From: Arcicella gelida
Lineage (GTDB): Bacteria > Bacteroidota > Bacteroidia > Cytophagales > Spirosomataceae
Direction of reading: 5' to 3'
Assembly (NCBI RefSeq): GCF_034931025.1
Contig: NZ_JAYGIL010000015.1
Coordinates: forward strand, 84,090-148,089
Length of the DNA stretch: 64,000 nucleotides
Shown here: positions 35,000-44,820 of the stretch, in pieces
Layout: each line of letters opens with the position of its first letter
How positions within the stretch are numbered: the stretch's first letter is position 1
Program-made: the position numbers and the translations under genes
The notes under the pieces: generated by a model
What the model was told of the DNA's origin: nothing
Database searches by the model: none
What the model saw: only the letters and a program-made list of their open reading frames with translations

Positions 35000-36040
35000 A
35001 TGAAAGCAATCCTATTTTTAATCAGCCTGATGATAATATTATCTTGTTCAAAAGTTGAAGATACTAACGTTGCCGAGCCAATTGATGATGATTTGCAAGG
35101 ACCAATTTCACGCCCAACGTCAGGTTATGGTGTTGATGGAACTTACAAGGTAGCAGAAATTAGTTTTCCTAATCCGCTGTATGCTGGAACTTCTGTGAGT
35201 ATTTTTTATCCAGATGGAGTAAATTCTGCCAGACCAACTATTTTTTATTCACATCCTTATGGTGGAGAAGAGAAAGAGTATAACAAAGGACTTTTTGAAT
35301 TTATAGCCAAGAAAGGATACGTTGTAGTATTTGTCCCTTATCCAACAACGGGTGTAAGTATTGATGAACGCTACAATACTTTGTGGCAAGGTTTCAGCAA
35401 AGCAGTAACAGATTATCCGCAAATTATAGATACTAAGAAAGTTGGTTTTATGGGGCATTCCTTTGGTGGTGGGGCTTCAATTGGTTTAAGTTATAAAGCT
35501 TTTACCGAAAATGGTTGGGGACAAGATGGTCGTTTCTTGTTTACGATGGCACCTTGGTATAATTTTCAGATTACGCCACAGCAATTACAAAGTTTTCCAG
35601 CCAATACCAAAATGATTACTCAAGTCTATGATGAAGATATTTTTAATGACCATCGCATGGCGATTGATATTTTCAAACATATTAATATTGCTGATGCAGA
35701 AAAGGATTTTATCTATATAAAACCCTCAACAATTGCTGGTTATACCTATCATACTTATCATAATTTGCCAAATTCCAGAAGTGCTTATGATGCACTTGAT
35801 TATTATGGAGTTTATCGTTTGTTGGATGCCTTGATAGACTATAGTTTTAATAATAACCAATCAGCTAAAAAAATAGCTTTGGGAAATGGAGCGTCAGAAC
35901 AAATAACAATGCCCAGTTATAAAGGAGAAACAATGACAGCTTTAGAAGTAACTGACAACCCCAGTCCGAAATACAACCAAAGTAAATACGAGTTTCGTTG
36001 TGGAAGTGTTGAAAACCCAAGAATATTAAATTGTAATTGA
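35000..36040 (+). CDS. Alpha/beta-hydrolase lipoprotein (esterase/PAF-acetylhydrolase-like)
   Basis: 346 residues. A lipoprotein signal ends at Cys16 (MIILSC). The alpha/beta-hydrolase core has the nucleophile elbow GFMGHSFGGG with Ser154 and an oxyanion region (FYSHPYGGEEKEYNKGL). A likely catalytic His is in YTYHTYHN. Relatives cleave short acyl esters. It is 13 bp upstream of the beta-lactamase-like gene, so the two are likely in one operon. Confidence 0.82.
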   Translation: MKAILFLISLMIILSCSKVEDTNVAEPIDDDLQGPISRPTSGYGVDGTYKVAEISFPNPLYAGTSVSIFYPDGVNSARPTIFYSHPYGGEEKEYNKGLFEFIAKKGYVVVFVPYPTTGVSIDERYNTLWQGFSKAVTDYPQIIDTKKVGFMGHSFGGGASIGLSYKAFTENGWGQDGRFLFTMAPWYNFQITPQQLQSFPANTKMITQVYDEDIFNDHRMAIDIFKHINIADAEKDFIYIKPSTIAGYTYHTYHNLPNSRSAYDALDYYGVYRLLDALIDYSFNNNQSAKKIALGNGASEQITMPSYKGETMTALEVTDNPSPKYNQSKYEFRCGSVENPRILNCN

Positions 36041-36053
36041 TTGACCCAAAAAT

Positions 36054-37118
36054 ATGAAAAAGAATCTTTTATTATTATGGTTGTTCTTGAGTTTAGCAGG
36101 GAATGCTTTTGGACAAGAACAGTACGCTAAACTAAATCAATGGCTTGAAAATAATGTTGATGAAATGGGCGGGCGAGCTATTTTGATGGTGTATCAAGAT
36201 GGGAAAATAGTGTACAGTCATGCTGTCAATCAGATGAATAATCGGCAAAAAATCCTTGGCAAACTGATTGCTTCCCGACAAGGTAAAACAGCAGATTTTA
36301 GTGATTATACACCCGATTCAAAACAACCTATTGCCAGTTGTAGCAAATGGCTGAGTGCTGCATTGGTGATGACTTTTGTGGATGAAGGCAAACTAAAACT
36401 TACGGATACCGTCGGGAAATTTCTACCTATACTTTCCAAAAATGGAAAAGGAGCAATTACGATAAAACAATGTCTTTCGCATACAACGGGAATTTTATCA
36501 CCTGATTTAAGAGAAAATTTGAAAGAAATGAGAGCCATCAAAACTATGGATGAGGCTATCGAACAAATTGCTCAATATCCAATGGAGGGACAAGCTGGAA
36601 AAGTATTTCGTTATAGCAATACGGGTTTGCAAATTGCTGGTGCAGTAATAGAAAAGATAAGTGGAAAATCTTTTGAAACATTATTTGCTGAACGTATTGC
36701 ATTACCACTTGAGATGAAAAACACCGATTTTGGCAATGCAAAAGTAGCTTTACCTGCTGGCGGTGCAAGTAGCACGCCGAATGATTACATGAATTTCTTG
36801 ACAATGATTTTGAACAAGGGAAAGTTTCGGGGAAAGCAAATTCTTTCAGAAAAAAGTATTGCTGAAATGCAAGTAAATAGAATTACTACGGAAGTAAAAG
36901 TCGCACATTCACCTGCGGAGGCTGGTGGATTGGGCTATGGATTCGGGGAATGGATTATGGCAAATGGAGCAATTAGTAGTCCAGGATTGTTCGGGAGTTT
37001 TCCTTGGATTAATAATGAAAAAAAGTACTGTGCATTTTTAATGACATTTTACCTGAAATCAGAGGGTCGTCAAGAGAAATACGTTGAACTTAGGAAGCTG
37101 GTTGAAGCATCGTTATAA
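36054..37118 (+). CDS. Serine hydrolase, class C beta-lactamase/esterase family
   Basis: 354 residues with a signal peptide (LLLLWLFLSLAGNAFGQ). The SxxK motif is Ser95-Cys-Ser-Lys98 (IASCSKWLS) and the YxN motif is Tyr187-Ser-Asn189 (FRYSNTG). The third motif region (AGGLGYGFGEW) follows near residue 290. The family includes beta-lactamases, D-Ala-D-Ala carboxypeptidases and esterases. A periplasmic esterase or peptidase role is likelier than resistance, because the gene is paired with another hydrolase. Confidence 0.88.
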   Translation: MKKNLLLLWLFLSLAGNAFGQEQYAKLNQWLENNVDEMGGRAILMVYQDGKIVYSHAVNQMNNRQKILGKLIASRQGKTADFSDYTPDSKQPIASCSKWLSAALVMTFVDEGKLKLTDTVGKFLPILSKNGKGAITIKQCLSHTTGILSPDLRENLKEMRAIKTMDEAIEQIAQYPMEGQAGKVFRYSNTGLQIAGAVIEKISGKSFETLFAERIALPLEMKNTDFGNAKVALPAGGASSTPNDYMNFLTMILNKGKFRGKQILSEKSIAEMQVNRITTEVKVAHSPAEAGGLGYGFGEWIMANGAISSPGLFGSFPWINNEKKYCAFLMTFYLKSEGRQEKYVELRKLVEASL

Positions 37119-37127
37119 TAAAAATAT

Positions 37128-37167
37128 AAAAACCCCTTTCTTGCTGGCGGTGCAATCAGAGGTTTTT
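37128..37167. terminator. Bidirectional terminator-like hairpin
   Basis: Arms AAAAACCCCT and AGAGGTTTTT (one mismatch) between convergent genes, with A-rich and T-rich flanks in each direction. Confidence 0.6.
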
Positions 37168-37214
37168 AGGTACTGCAATTTATTGATTGAGCTTGATAAG
37201 CAAATTATAGCTTA

Positions 37215-38213
37215 CTAGATGCCAATGATTCCAGTTACTGCTAATGTTAATCTAATATCTGTATTTGATTTTACTGAAATTTTGTTCAAATCTAAGCTAC
37301 TTGAAAGGTTCAAGAAAGCATTTAGTGTTGCAGATGAATTGGCATCGCCTGAAGCTTTGTAAGAAGCGAAGTGAATTTCATAATCACCCTCCTCTAAGAA
37401 CGATACTTTGAAATTACCATTTCCATCTACTTTTGAACTTGATACTGCATTTTTGAATTCTACAGAACTATCACCTTGTCCTTTAGCTTCAGTACTTTGG
37501 TTAAATTCACCTTTTTTATAGACATAAGCGACAACATTACCCATTACAGCTTGATTGTATCCACTCATTTGTCCTGAAATAGTACCAGTAGTCGTTTTAT
37601 TAACAACTCTGAAAGACGACTGCAATTCACCATAAGTTACGAATGAATAGTTTTTCTTAGCGTTCTCATTATATGTTTTGATGGCTTTTCTTAAATCGAA
37701 ATCAATCATTAAATCTGTTGTTGCATTTTGAGCAATGGTAAAGGGTTTAGTATTTACATCTAATGAATTTCGTGCATTACCAGCAATCACCAATTTACTT
37801 TTTGTTCCATCTACTTTTGAAAGATAACAACCAGGAGCATTACCAAATTGGTCTTTTTCATAATCGAAAATAAAAGTCAATTTGCTGTAAGTACCAGTTT
37901 GGAATTGTCCATCACCCAAAGTAAAGAAATTACCATTATTCAGTTCAGCAATGTTAATGGTCTTTGGCCCTTGGAAAGCATCATATCTTTTTCCGTCTAA
38001 TCTTACTTCCGTAACCGTTACAAAAGCACCATTAATTTCGGCATTGTCAATTGGAGCATCAGTAATGCCCATTCTTACTTGTCCTTTTGGAGCATTCGGG
38101 TCTTGTTCTGTCGCCTCTGGCGCTACATTTTCATCATCTTTACTGCATGACCATTGTAAAGTAGCGATTCCGAAAGCCATCAAAGCATAAATAAGGATTC
38201 TTTTAGTTTTCAT
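37215..38213 (-). CDS. DUF4382 domain lipoprotein
   Basis: 332 residues. A lipoprotein signal ends at Cys23 (LQWSC), followed by an acidic linker. The DUF4382 domain (about 45-200) has QVRMGITDAPIDNAEI, FVTVTEVRLDGKRYD and FQTGTYSKLTFIFDYEKDQF. A carboxypeptidase-regulatory-like beta domain follows (about 205-315, TGTISGQMSGYNQAVMGN, DYEIHFASYKASG). Family function is unknown; it is likely a surface or periplasmic lipoprotein. It is monocistronic. Confidence 0.88.
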   Translation of the reverse strand: MKTKRILIYALMAFGIATLQWSCSKDDENVAPEATEQDPNAPKGQVRMGITDAPIDNAEINGAFVTVTEVRLDGKRYDAFQGPKTINIAELNNGNFFTLGDGQFQTGTYSKLTFIFDYEKDQFGNAPGCYLSKVDGTKSKLVIAGNARNSLDVNTKPFTIAQNATTDLMIDFDLRKAIKTYNENAKKNYSFVTYGELQSSFRVVNKTTTGTISGQMSGYNQAVMGNVVAYVYKKGEFNQSTEAKGQGDSSVEFKNAVSSSKVDGNGNFKVSFLEEGDYEIHFASYKASGDANSSATLNAFLNLSSSLDLNKISVKSNTDIRLTLAVTGIIGI

Positions 38214-38787
38214 AAGACATTATAAAGTTTAAGATTTGAATGATTGAATTGGAATTTTGCGTTTTTGGATATTTACTCGTTAATCTATATTTCTTAATTT
38301 GAATCTGTTGTTCTGCTTAGTGAATGTAAAAAGATTATGCTTAGCTGATGAAAAGCCTAGTAATTAGAAGCTATAAAAGGAAATGGATAATTGTAAATTG
38401 TTGATTTACAGTATTTTGATTGTTGAAGGAGTTTTGTTTCTTCACATCATTGTGTGATAGAAAATCGGAACTTTATGCTTGAAAAGCTTTTTGAAGCTGA
38501 AAGAGTAATAAGGTAAAAATTGGGGAATTTGTGTAGAATTTGTGTAGTTTTTTGGACAATTCAAAAGAATGCAGACTATTCACAAAATAAAGTAGGTGTG
38601 TAAAATATATCAGTATAAAACTTGTAGCGGTCTCTTGCAGTTACCGTTTAACAATTCAATTAAGGAAATAAAAACGGTAACCGTGAAGGTTACCGTTACA
38701 TGGAATTTATTCTTTCAGCATTGGTAGTAATCTCAATTGCTTTTTAAACCAGAAAATGTTTATCAAAATCTAATTTTGATATGACAA
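38214..38787. other. 574-bp intergenic region
   Basis: It holds the upstream region of the DUF4382 gene, the family B hairpin element at 38624-38699 and an 11-bp hairpin (GTTTATCAAAA/TTTTGATAAAC, 38758-38803) that spans the stop codon of the pectinase gene and may end that transcript. I saw no open reading frame worth reporting. Confidence 0.6.
38624..38699. repeat. Dispersed hairpin element, family B, copy 1
   Basis: A 76-bp element with GTAGCGGTCTCTTGCAG and TTACCGTTT on the left, and AAACGGTAACCGTGAAGG and TTACCGTTAC on the right. The same arms occur at 57790-57855 with different loop sequence. It lies downstream of the pectinase gene. Confidence 0.8.
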
Positions 38788-41700
38788 TTAGTTTTTGATA
38801 AACTTCAATACTTCTCGATACTTGTCCGTCAAGTATTCAATGAAATATTGACCAGAAGATAAATATTCAAGATTGATGATGGTAAAGCTTGAATTGATTT
38901 GTGTATCAATTTGTTGGATTTTTTGTCCACTTGCTCCCAAAATACTTAAACTCGCTTTACCTGCTGGGTGAAATACTTTCAACGATTGCTGTGCTGGATT
39001 TGGACCAATAGAAATTTTATTCACAGGTTCTTCTTCCACCGCTAAAGGAGCATTAACTGAACCTTTTAGGGCTAACATTTTTTCACTCATGCCCGAAGAC
39101 TTATGTGTAATATTTCCTGTAAAATTACCAATCAGTTTAGCTGTCATTCTTACAGCGATACTTGTTTGGGATAACTTTCCAGACGTAGCTGTAAGTTTTA
39201 AACTAGAAGCTGCATTTACCCAAGTTGTATTATCTAAAGAAATTTCAAAATGAGGCGGAGGCATCAGAATGATTTCACCCAGTAAATTTTCACCTGAAAG
39301 CGTATAAGTTTGAGTATTTGCAGGAACACCGCCAATCAAATAAACAAAATCTTGTAAATTTTGACTAATGTTAAGCGTTGGAGCAGAGGCTGTTAAAATT
39401 GCTTTTACAGGTAAAGTAATAGTAGTAAAACCTTCAGTACTGTGCGAAATATTTCCAGTATAATTTCCCGCAGTAGCAGTATTTACTCTTACATAAATGG
39501 TTGTTTGGGCAATTTTTCCAGCACTTGGTACTAGTTTTAAAGTAGTACTTGAATTAAACCATGTAATTCCATCTTTTGAAACTTCAAAATTAGTGGGTGC
39601 TGTGATACTCAAATCTTGTGTTAGGTTTTCGCCTGTAATAGAATATGTTTGAACAGGAGAATTTGTACCAGCCATAAAAGTAAAATCACCGAGCGATTGA
39701 GTAATATTAACCACTACAGGTTTTACAGCATTCAAATCTTTGATAGACCCCAAAATACTTAAATCCTTAATTTTTGCATATCGTCCCGCACTTGAACTAC
39801 CCGTACTAAAATACATTCTGATTGTTATTGAATCTCCGGTTGCTAGATTGATACCATTTGCACCATTTAGAGCTAATTGGTAGAAAGTTGCTGTTTCACT
39901 AGGTTCTGAAACAGGCAAAGCAGGCGTGGCAAATGCACCATTGGCAGTATTGGGCATCGGAATGCCATTAATCAAACCGCCAGAAACATCGGCAGAATCA
40001 GCCTTAAAACCAGTTTTAGAATAAACTACAGCAAATTTTCCAGTAGCAGCGGCATATAAAGCCATTTTCAAATTGATAGAATCAACTTTTACAGAATAAC
40101 CTGATGACGCTTTAATGACAAATTGTTCATATAATCCACGGTTTAAGTTATTTCCAAAACCACCGCCAGCAGTTGTCCACAAACCTCCGCCATCTGTTGA
40201 AGGAGCGAACGCTTGTCCATGCAAAGCAGAATAAGCAGGAATTACCGAATTATTAGAAAGCCTAAGTCTTTTCAAAACTGGTTTGGTAACGATTACTCCT
40301 TTTGCTCTTAAAGCAGAACTATCATTATCACTAACAATCATCGACCAAAAAGCCAAGCCTTGTGAAACAGGCAGAGGGTCGGTTTGGGTAGTACCATTTA
40401 CCGTGATAGATTTACTAATAGCATCTGTACTTGTATGCAAAATATTTCCACTAAAAGTACCTGCTTGGGTACTATTTAAACGCACCAGAATACTTGTTGT
40501 TGTAATACTTCCATTGGTAGGTGTCAAGGAAAAATTGCTTACTGAATTCATCCAAGTTTTACCAGCATCGGCAGAAATTTCAAAATTATTGGGGATTGTA
40601 ATGCTAAGTTTATCTGCTAAGTTTTCAGCAGATAAACTATAAACTTGTGCCGAAGAAGCTTTTCCTAAACCTTGAATAAAATCTTTGGGCGTACCGACTA
40701 TCGTAATTGTTGGAACGCTTGAAACGGTTAAAGTATCAGATACAAAATCTTTTAAACCAGTTTTGATTCCTTTCAATAAGTAATAATAAGTCTTCCCAGC
40801 GGCTGGTGCGGCATCTGTCATTTTGAAATTAATAATGGTATCGCTTGCAGACACGGTTTCACTCAATTTGCTGAAAGTTGCTTTATTGTCGGTACTTCTG
40901 TACAATTCATAACGAAGGTCTTTCATCGCCCAAGCAATATTCCATGCGAAAGTCGTTGGTGTAGAAAGGTTTGCTCCTTTTGTTACTTTAATATTTACCA
41001 AAGCAATTTCTGCTTTGGCTGTCGTACAAAAATCCGAAGTAGTAGTACATGGATTCCAAGAGCCAAACACTTTGGTATTGTCATAATAAGCCAAGGCATC
41101 TGTATCATTCAATTGTTTCGACCAACTTACTCTTTTACTAATATCTGCCAAACTTCCATCATAGCGTTTGTTTTTGTATTCTGCATAAGTAATGATTGAA
41201 GTATTTGTGCCAGTATCCCAAGTTGACCAACCTTCTGGTTTTACAATTTTGTTGCCGTAAATACTGTTCAAGAAAACTACTTTATTTCCTTTTTTAGCTA
41301 CATCTGCCGTTGAAGCATCGTTTTGCCAAGGTCTGCCCAATACATAAGAAGTTACTCCTGTATTCGATGGTAAAATACAATTTCTAAAAATGTAGCCATA
41401 AGTTTGGGTAATGGGCGTATTGGCTGCGGTGATATAACTGCCCGCCAATTTATCTCCACGGTCTTTGGCATAAACTACACAAGAATCAAAAACAGTGATG
41501 GCACTTCCAAAGATAAAATCAACCACACCGTCGATATAACAATCTTTGAAGTATTGTCTTTTGCCATCACCATTACTTAAAACGGTATCTTGTCCGCCTA
41601 GAAAAATACAGCTTTTGGCAACATTTCTATCACCTTCTAAAGAGATGGCTAAAGCCTGTGGTGCGTCACCAGTGGTGTTTTCGACCGTTAAATTTTGTAG

Positions 41701-43515
41701 ATAGCAGTCTGATGCTTTGATGGTTAAAGTGGCAGAAGTACTTGTGCCGAAAGTTCCACCCGCAGGGTTTACTTTGCCAGAATAATCATTCCAAGAAATA
41801 ATGGTTTTTGCGGCACTTTCGCCAATGAGATGAATAAAAGTTTTATTTGCAACGATTGATACTTTTTCAAGATATTTGCCATTTTTGATAAAGATTCTAT
41901 AGGGTTTACTAGCATTTACAGGTGCTGCATCAATGGCTGCCTGAATCGTTTGAAAAGTACCAGTTCCGTCTTTTGCCACTACGGCATCATAACCCATCAA
42001 ATCAATGATTACCGAACCGCCTGCAATTTCACCCGTACCAGTATCTTTATTGATTCCATTCAAGAAGTTCTCTAAATTGGTATAACCATTTGTTGCAATC
42101 GTATTTCCATCACTAGCATTGTTGGGATTCAAGCCATTGGCAGTTTCCCAAAGGTCGTCCATTCCGTCTTTGTCGCTATCTTTATAAGGAGTATTTGAAC
42201 CATATTTTGGAACTCCGCCTACATTTTCTGGACTATCAATTATGCCCGAAGGGTGCGTAACTCCCGCATCTTTTACAGTTGAATACCCAGCACCTTCATA
42301 AGTTGCCGTACCATTTTTTGTTTCACGAATAATTCTTGCATCAACAGCATCTCGTCGTGGAAGTATTGCACCAGCACTATCCAATACTGTTAAATATGCT
42401 TGTTCCGCAGTTTGTGTTCTTAAAGGAGCAGTAGCAAAAGGAACACTTTGGCGTGCAGCTTTGATTAATTCATCGGCTCTTGCATAACTATCTTTTTGCA
42501 CGCCTTTCGTCCAATTATCTGCCGAAACATCTGGATAGCCCGCTACTACATTGCCATCAATATAAAATTTACCACCCCAAGTTGTGTCTGTTCCGTTATC
42601 TACCACAAAATTGGAGTAATTGAGCAAACGATTTCTTTTATTTGAACTAGAACTTGTGGTTAAATTTCCTGGTGTAGCGGGGCCAGGTTTATAATAATTA
42701 TTCACCATATTTATTCGGCTGCCTTCGCCTCCGTAAGACGAATTAATATTTCCCCAATTGTACACTACATTGTTTCGGTAGTCAACCAATTCTTCAGAAG
42801 CTGGATAGGGAATGTAGCCCGGACGAGTACCACCAAAACGTGGATTTCGAGAAGTATGATGCGCTAGTAAATTATGGTGAAAAGTAGCGTTTGCTCCGCC
42901 CCAAATACCACCGTAGCCGTGTTTGCCTTTGTCGTGTTTAGAGTTAAATAAACTTTCTGCTAGAATACACCATTGTAAAGTAAAATTACGAATGCCATAA
43001 AAAGAACCTGTTTCATCAATTGACCAGCTCATAGAGCAGTGGTCAACAATGATGTTTTCAAAAAGGTGGTTCCAGCTATTCATAGCGTCGTCATCCACGG
43101 CATTATCATCACCAAAACGGCATCTGATATACCGAATAATAATATCTGAGGCAGAAATATTAACGGTATAACCAGTGATACAAATGCCTTCACCCGGAGC
43201 GGTTTGTCCTGCAATGGTTAGGTTATTTTGTTTAATTTGTAAACGACTTTTTAGTTTTATTTCGCCAGAAACTTTAAAAATGATAGTCCGATTTGGCTGA
43301 CTAATCGCATCTCTTAAACTACCCGCACCAGTATCATTGAGGTTGGTTACTTCATAAACTGTTCCGCCTCGTCCACCTTTTGCGAAGCGTCCGCCACCTT
43401 CGGCAGTTGGAAATGCTAGTTGTTGAGCCTTGATTGTGAAAGAAAAAAGCAAAAGGAGTATCACAGGCAAAAAAAAGCTTTTTTTGCCTTTACTTAATAG
43501 TAAAGAAGTTTTCAT
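38788..43515 (-). CDS. Type IX-secreted multidomain pectinase: pectate lyase (PL1-like) plus pectin methylesterase (CE8)
   Basis: 1575 residues. Signal peptide to about 31 (FSFTIKAQ). Residues about 33-420: right-handed beta-helix pectate lyase (FPTAEGGGRFAKGGRGG, DHCSMSWSIDETGSF, SRNPRFGGTRPG). About 445-490: calcium-binding DSDKDGMDDLWE repeat. About 510-830: CE8 pectin methylesterase with Asp643 (GGQDT), nucleophile Asp666 (VVDFIFGS) and Arg728 (LGRPW). About 850-930: FN3-like. Ig-like repeats lie at about 936-1044, 1269-1370 and 1380-1486, and an unrecognised beta-rich module at about 1055-1260. The end (about 1500-1575, ISIGPNPAQQSLKV... LEYLSSGQYFIEY) is a type IX secretion sorting domain. 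The enzyme should de-esterify and then cleave homogalacturonan at the surface or outside the cell. It is the last gene of the pectin locus. Confidence 0.93.
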   Translation of the reverse strand: MKTSLLLSKGKKSFFLPVILLLLFSFTIKAQQLAFPTAEGGGRFAKGGRGGTVYEVTNLNDTGAGSLRDAISQPNRTIIFKVSGEIKLKSRLQIKQNNLTIAGQTAPGEGICITGYTVNISASDIIIRYIRCRFGDDNAVDDDAMNSWNHLFENIIVDHCSMSWSIDETGSFYGIRNFTLQWCILAESLFNSKHDKGKHGYGGIWGGANATFHHNLLAHHTSRNPRFGGTRPGYIPYPASEELVDYRNNVVYNWGNINSSYGGEGSRINMVNNYYKPGPATPGNLTTSSSSNKRNRLLNYSNFVVDNGTDTTWGGKFYIDGNVVAGYPDVSADNWTKGVQKDSYARADELIKAARQSVPFATAPLRTQTAEQAYLTVLDSAGAILPRRDAVDARIIRETKNGTATYEGAGYSTVKDAGVTHPSGIIDSPENVGGVPKYGSNTPYKDSDKDGMDDLWETANGLNPNNASDGNTIATNGYTNLENFLNGINKDTGTGEIAGGSVIIDLMGYDAVVAKDGTGTFQTIQAAIDAAPVNASKPYRIFIKNGKYLEKVSIVANKTFIHLIGESAAKTIISWNDYSGKVNPAGGTFGTSTSATLTIKASDCYLQNLTVENTTGDAPQALAISLEGDRNVAKSCIFLGGQDTVLSNGDGKRQYFKDCYIDGVVDFIFGSAITVFDSCVVYAKDRGDKLAGSYITAANTPITQTYGYIFRNCILPSNTGVTSYVLGRPWQNDASTADVAKKGNKVVFLNSIYGNKIVKPEGWSTWDTGTNTSIITYAEYKNKRYDGSLADISKRVSWSKQLNDTDALAYYDNTKVFGSWNPCTTTSDFCTTAKAEIALVNIKVTKGANLSTPTTFAWNIAWAMKDLRYELYRSTDNKATFSKLSETVSASDTIINFKMTDAAPAAGKTYYYLLKGIKTGLKDFVSDTLTVSSVPTITIVGTPKDFIQGLGKASSAQVYSLSAENLADKLSITIPNNFEISADAGKTWMNSVSNFSLTPTNGSITTTSILVRLNSTQAGTFSGNILHTSTDAISKSITVNGTTQTDPLPVSQGLAFWSMIVSDNDSSALRAKGVIVTKPVLKRLRLSNNSVIPAYSALHGQAFAPSTDGGGLWTTAGGGFGNNLNRGLYEQFVIKASSGYSVKVDSINLKMALYAAATGKFAVVYSKTGFKADSADVSGGLINGIPMPNTANGAFATPALPVSEPSETATFYQLALNGANGINLATGDSITIRMYFSTGSSSAGRYAKIKDLSILGSIKDLNAVKPVVVNITQSLGDFTFMAGTNSPVQTYSITGENLTQDLSITAPTNFEVSKDGITWFNSSTTLKLVPSAGKIAQTTIYVRVNTATAGNYTGNISHSTEGFTTITLPVKAILTASAPTLNISQNLQDFVYLIGGVPANTQTYTLSGENLLGEIILMPPPHFEISLDNTTWVNAASSLKLTATSGKLSQTSIAVRMTAKLIGNFTGNITHKSSGMSEKMLALKGSVNAPLAVEEEPVNKISIGPNPAQQSLKVFHPAGKASLSILGASGQKIQQIDTQINSSFTIINLEYLSSGQYFIEYLTDKYREVLKFIKN

Positions 43516-43558
43516 CGGATTTTATCAGGAATATATTTTCTGTCAAAAAGGTTAAAAA

Positions 43559-43599
43559 TGCTTAGTTCCCTTTTGGGAAATATTAAAGAGAACTAAGCA
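43559..43599. promoter_or_regulatory. Intercistronic hairpin between PL10 and the pectinase gene
   Basis: Perfect 10-bp arms TGCTTAGTTC and GAACTAAGCA in the 119-bp gap of the pectin operon, with a small inner CCC-TTTT-GGG stem. There is no T-run, so an mRNA processing or stability element is likelier than a terminator. Confidence 0.5.
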
Positions 43600-43634
43600 A
43601 TTGGTTGAAATAGAGGTGTTTGGGTAAAAATGTT

Positions 43635-44702
43635 TTATTTTTTATCCCATTTTTGTAGCCAAGCTGGGTAATCGGTACTTAAAAGTTTGGCTGGCCAAAT
43701 GCCATAATAAGCATAACCAACACGTCTTTCATTTTCAACTTCTGCTAACGTTGCTCTAGGTACGCTGTCTCTTCCTGTAAAGAAAGGCACGTTTGTTTCG
43801 TAATTATAAAATCTTGCCCAAAGTGTTGAATTTGGGTCTGCTTTTACCAGACGGTCTTTACCTTTTGGTAAGGAAGGGTCTTTTACTTCTTCGATTTTAA
43901 TGCCTACTAATTTTACTGAATCAAGCCAATTAACTGCTGCCTTTATTGATTGTTTAATTTCAGAAGAAGGGTTATCAATCGCCATTAAAAAAGTGACGAT
44001 ACCTACTGTTTCAGCACCACTTAATGAAGGCAATTCAAACTTACGAGCTTTAGCTGGAAGTAAAGTGACACGGTCGTGCTGTGCACACCAAGCTGTTAAT
44101 TTGCCATTTTGTTTGTATTGAGTATTCAAGATACAAGTAATACCTTTCTGAACAGCTGCTTTAGCCAAAGGTCTTAAAGAAGCAGAAACAGCATCAAAAT
44201 CATTTTTCGCATCGGCAGTATTTTGCATTACTTTCATGACATCCATCATTGCATTATCATTATAAGTAATGTGTTTATGATAGCCAGAAGTATCAGGAAA
44301 GAATTGTCCCCAACCACCTGCTTTATTTTGGGCTTCTAACAAATATTTGATACCTCTTTCGGCAGCTTGTAGATATGCTGGGTTTTGTGTTTTCTTGTAG
44401 GTAGAAACTAAAGTATTGATTTCGTTTGTGGTAGCTTTATCGTCGATAGTGGTATCGTAAACTTTTTTTTCGGACAATAATTTAGCTCGTAAACTTTCAG
44501 AAATTGTCAATTTATAATTGATAGCATCACCACCGGGTTGAGGCCAGCCTCCATTATCTCTTTGGTACAAAAGCATTCTTTCAGCAACAGAATCTTGTGG
44601 ATAAGCATTAGTCTGAACACTTTGCGTAATTTGACTACTTTTACAGGCAAGTATTTCAAAACTTACCAAATAAGCTAGCAGGAGGAAGGTTTTTTTTGAC
44701 AT
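43635..44702 (-). CDS. Pectate lyase, polysaccharide lyase family 10, lipoprotein
   Basis: 355 residues from the ATG at 44702; a TTG five codons upstream is less likely. The lipoprotein signal ends at Cys20 (SFEILAC). The PL10 fold is recognised from QRDNGGWPQPGG, DDKATTNEINTLVSTY, AGGWGQFFPDTSGYHKHITY, NDNAMMDVM, LTAWCAQHDRVTLLPAKARK and PSLSGAETVGIVTFLM. It cleaves polygalacturonate by calcium-dependent beta-elimination. Being lipid-anchored, it probably acts on the cell surface or in the periplasm on fragments brought in by the SusC/SusD pair. It is the second-last gene of the operon. Confidence 0.92.
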   Translation of the reverse strand: MSKKTFLLLAYLVSFEILACKSSQITQSVQTNAYPQDSVAERMLLYQRDNGGWPQPGGDAINYKLTISESLRAKLLSEKKVYDTTIDDKATTNEINTLVSTYKKTQNPAYLQAAERGIKYLLEAQNKAGGWGQFFPDTSGYHKHITYNDNAMMDVMKVMQNTADAKNDFDAVSASLRPLAKAAVQKGITCILNTQYKQNGKLTAWCAQHDRVTLLPAKARKFELPSLSGAETVGIVTFLMAIDNPSSEIKQSIKAAVNWLDSVKLVGIKIEEVKDPSLPKGKDRLVKADPNSTLWARFYNYETNVPFFTGRDSVPRATLAEVENERRVGYAYYGIWPAKLLSTDYPAWLQKWDKK

Positions 44703-44721
44703 AATTTTTGAATTCAATTAA

Positions 44722-44775
44722 CTCATCCCAACTCTAATGGTGGTTATTCCCTTTAACAAAAGAGTTGGGAATGAG
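44722..44775. promoter_or_regulatory. Intercistronic hairpin before the PL10 gene
   Basis: Arms CTCATCCCAACTCT (44722-44735) and AGAGTTGGGAATGAG (44761-44775) pair over 14 bp with one bulged base. It lies in the 118-bp leader region between the surface lipoprotein gene and the PL10 gene. Confidence 0.5.
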
Positions 44776-44820
44776 GTATCTCTAATCTTTTTTATTTTAA
44801 TACTTAATCCTAAAAATAAG

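Noticed and set aside
36054..37118. Antibiotic-resistance beta-lactamase
   Set aside because: The SxxK and YxN motifs are shared by esterases and peptidases of the same fold, and the operon partner is another hydrolase; resistance is not supported.
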